A DNA stretch of 36,784 nt. Origin: JBOGHU01 sp050742255. Lineage in GTDB: Bacteria; Actinomycetota; Acidimicrobiia; Acidimicrobiales; CADCSY01. Where the stretch lies: the NCBI GenBank assembly GCA_050742255.1, contig JBOGHU010000020.1, positions 1 through 36,784 on the forward strand. Reading direction: 5' to 3'. The notes under the pieces were generated by a model that worked only from the letters and a program-made list of their open reading frames with translations, was not told the origin of the DNA and searched no databases. The position numbers and the translations under genes were made by a program. Shown one piece after another: positions 36,121-36,784 of this stretch; positions within the stretch are counted from its first letter, which is position 1; the number at the start of each line of letters is the position of its first letter.

Positions 36121-36784
36121 ATGCGCAAGCCATTGATGCTGATCGCCTCGCTAGGGGCCGTGGTCGCGATGGCCAGCCCGGTCGCCGCCCAGGTCCCTGG
36201 CGTGCCCGGCGTACCCGGCGTGCCTGAGGTACCCGGCGTGCCCGGCCTGCCTGAGGTCCCGGGCGTGCCCGGCCTGCCCGGCGTGCCCGGCCTGCCCGGC
36301 GTGCCCGAGGTCCCCGGCGTGCCCGGCCTGCCCGGCGTGCCCGGGGCCCCGGGCCTGCCCGGCCTGACTGAGGTCCCGGGCGTGCCCGGGGTCCCTGAGG
36401 TCCCCGGGCTCTCCAAGATCCTCTCCGGGCTCTCCGAGCTCCTCTCCGGCCTCCCCGACCTGCTCTCCGACCTGCTGACCGGCCTCCCGGGCCTGTCCGG
36501 CCTCTCCGACCTCCTCCCCGGCGTCCCCGGGGCCGGCCTGCCCGGCGTGCCCAGCCTGCCTGGGGTCCCCGGCGTGCCCGGCCTGCCCGCCGCCCCTGGG
36601 GTCCCCGGCGTGCCCGGCCTCTCGGGCGCCCCTGTGGCCGCTGGCCTCCCCGGCGCGCCCAGCGCCTCCCAGGTGCCCGTCCAGCCCCAGGTCCCGACCG
36701 TCCCCCAGGTCCCGACCGTCCCCCAGGTCCCGACCACCCCCCAGGTCCCGACCACCCCCCAGGTCCCGACCACCCCCCAGGTCC
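36121..36784 (+). CDS. Secreted (V/L)PG-repeat protein, partial at window end
   Basis: 221 codons are visible with no stop. A signal peptide (MRKPLMLIASLGAVVAMASPVAA) ends near residue 24. Residues 25-96 are a tripeptide array of Val/Leu-Pro-Gly in which every third glycine is sometimes Glu, Ala or Thr. Residues 97-134 are a Leu/Ser-rich segment with Asp, Glu and Lys (LSKILSGLSELLSGLPDLLSD). Residues 135-180 return to VPG-type repeats with Ala. From 184 a different repeat begins, PQVPTV then PQVPTT, encoded by a near-perfect 18-bp tandem repeat that continues to the edge. The Gly-X-Pro periodicity recalls collagen-like or elastin-like proteins, but I recognise no named family. Export is likely; anchoring cannot be judged without the C-terminus. 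The frame is confirmed by the triplet repeat itself. Confidence 0.82.
   Translation, partial: MRKPLMLIASLGAVVAMASPVAAQVPGVPGVPGVPEVPGVPGLPEVPGVPGLPGVPGLPGVPEVPGVPGLPGVPGAPGLPGLTEVPGVPGVPEVPGLSKILSGLSELLSGLPDLLSDLLTGLPGLSGLSDLLPGVPGAGLPGVPSLPGVPGVPGLPAAPGVPGVPGLSGAPVAAGLPGAPSASQVPVQPQVPTVPQVPTVPQVPTTPQVPTTPQVPTTPQV

Noticed and set aside
36184..36784. CRISPR array or non-coding satellite.
   Set aside because: The units are 9 or 18 bp, lack spacers and keep a single open frame after a signal peptide.

Overview
The window is very G+C-rich, with GTG starts common and chains of genes overlapping by ATGA or GTGA. The gene content is actinobacterial: a complete GlgE alpha-glucan operon, a CysA2/SseA-like sulfurtransferase next to SufE, and a MoxR-DUF58-DUF4350-DUF4129 cluster. 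I infer a high-GC Actinomycetota, possibly class Acidimicrobiia; the class is a guess. No rRNA, tRNA or CRISPR array was seen.

Layout. 1-322: short tandem repeats and diverged direct repeats, no gene. 323-1778: a rhodanese-type sulfurtransferase divergent from sufE. 1871-6044: a 997-residue GAF/PAS/GAF/GAF/PP2C/ATPase signalling protein, then an MscS-type channel. 6067-8601: valS on the minus strand. 8690-13992: a plus-strand operon for a ThDP (PoxB-like) enzyme, an enolase-superfamily acid-sugar dehydratase-like enzyme and a FAD/Fe-S 2-hydroxyacid dehydrogenase. All three reading frames are damaged. 14041-18608 (minus): archease, DUF4129, DUF4350, MoxR, DUF58. The archease end of this operon is divergent from rtcB (18712), which is coupled to an alpha/beta hydrolase. 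20805-21272: a hairpin and a methyltransferase remnant. 21273-25152: an HhH-type endonuclease-like gene (frameshifted), a small membrane protein, bioY, an MFS transporter with an unusual N-terminal domain, two tiny membrane ORFs and a NifU-type Fe-S scaffold. 25176-34929: glgP divergent from glgE-treS-mak-glgB. 34930-36044: no intact gene; it holds a decayed IS3-family transposase on the minus strand. 36045 to the end: a clear promoter and a secreted (V/L)PG-repeat protein that runs off the window.

How the genes fit together. TreS interconverts maltose and trehalose, Mak makes maltose-1-phosphate, GlgE polymerises it into alpha-1,4-glucan, GlgB branches it and GlgP degrades it, so one divergent locus holds a synthesis-degradation cycle. 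RtcB and archease form an RNA ligase and its activator. MoxR, DUF58, DUF4350 and DUF4129 usually act together at the membrane.

Quality warning. Single-base frame lesions, plus one apparent loss of roughly 200 or more codons, fall between about 8.9 and 21.7 kb. The flanking conserved genes are intact. These may be local sequencing or assembly errors or real decay, and the sequence alone cannot decide. The most unusual items are the terminal VPG-repeat protein, the damaged ThDP/enolase/FAD-FeS operon and the MFS transporter with a soluble N-terminal domain.
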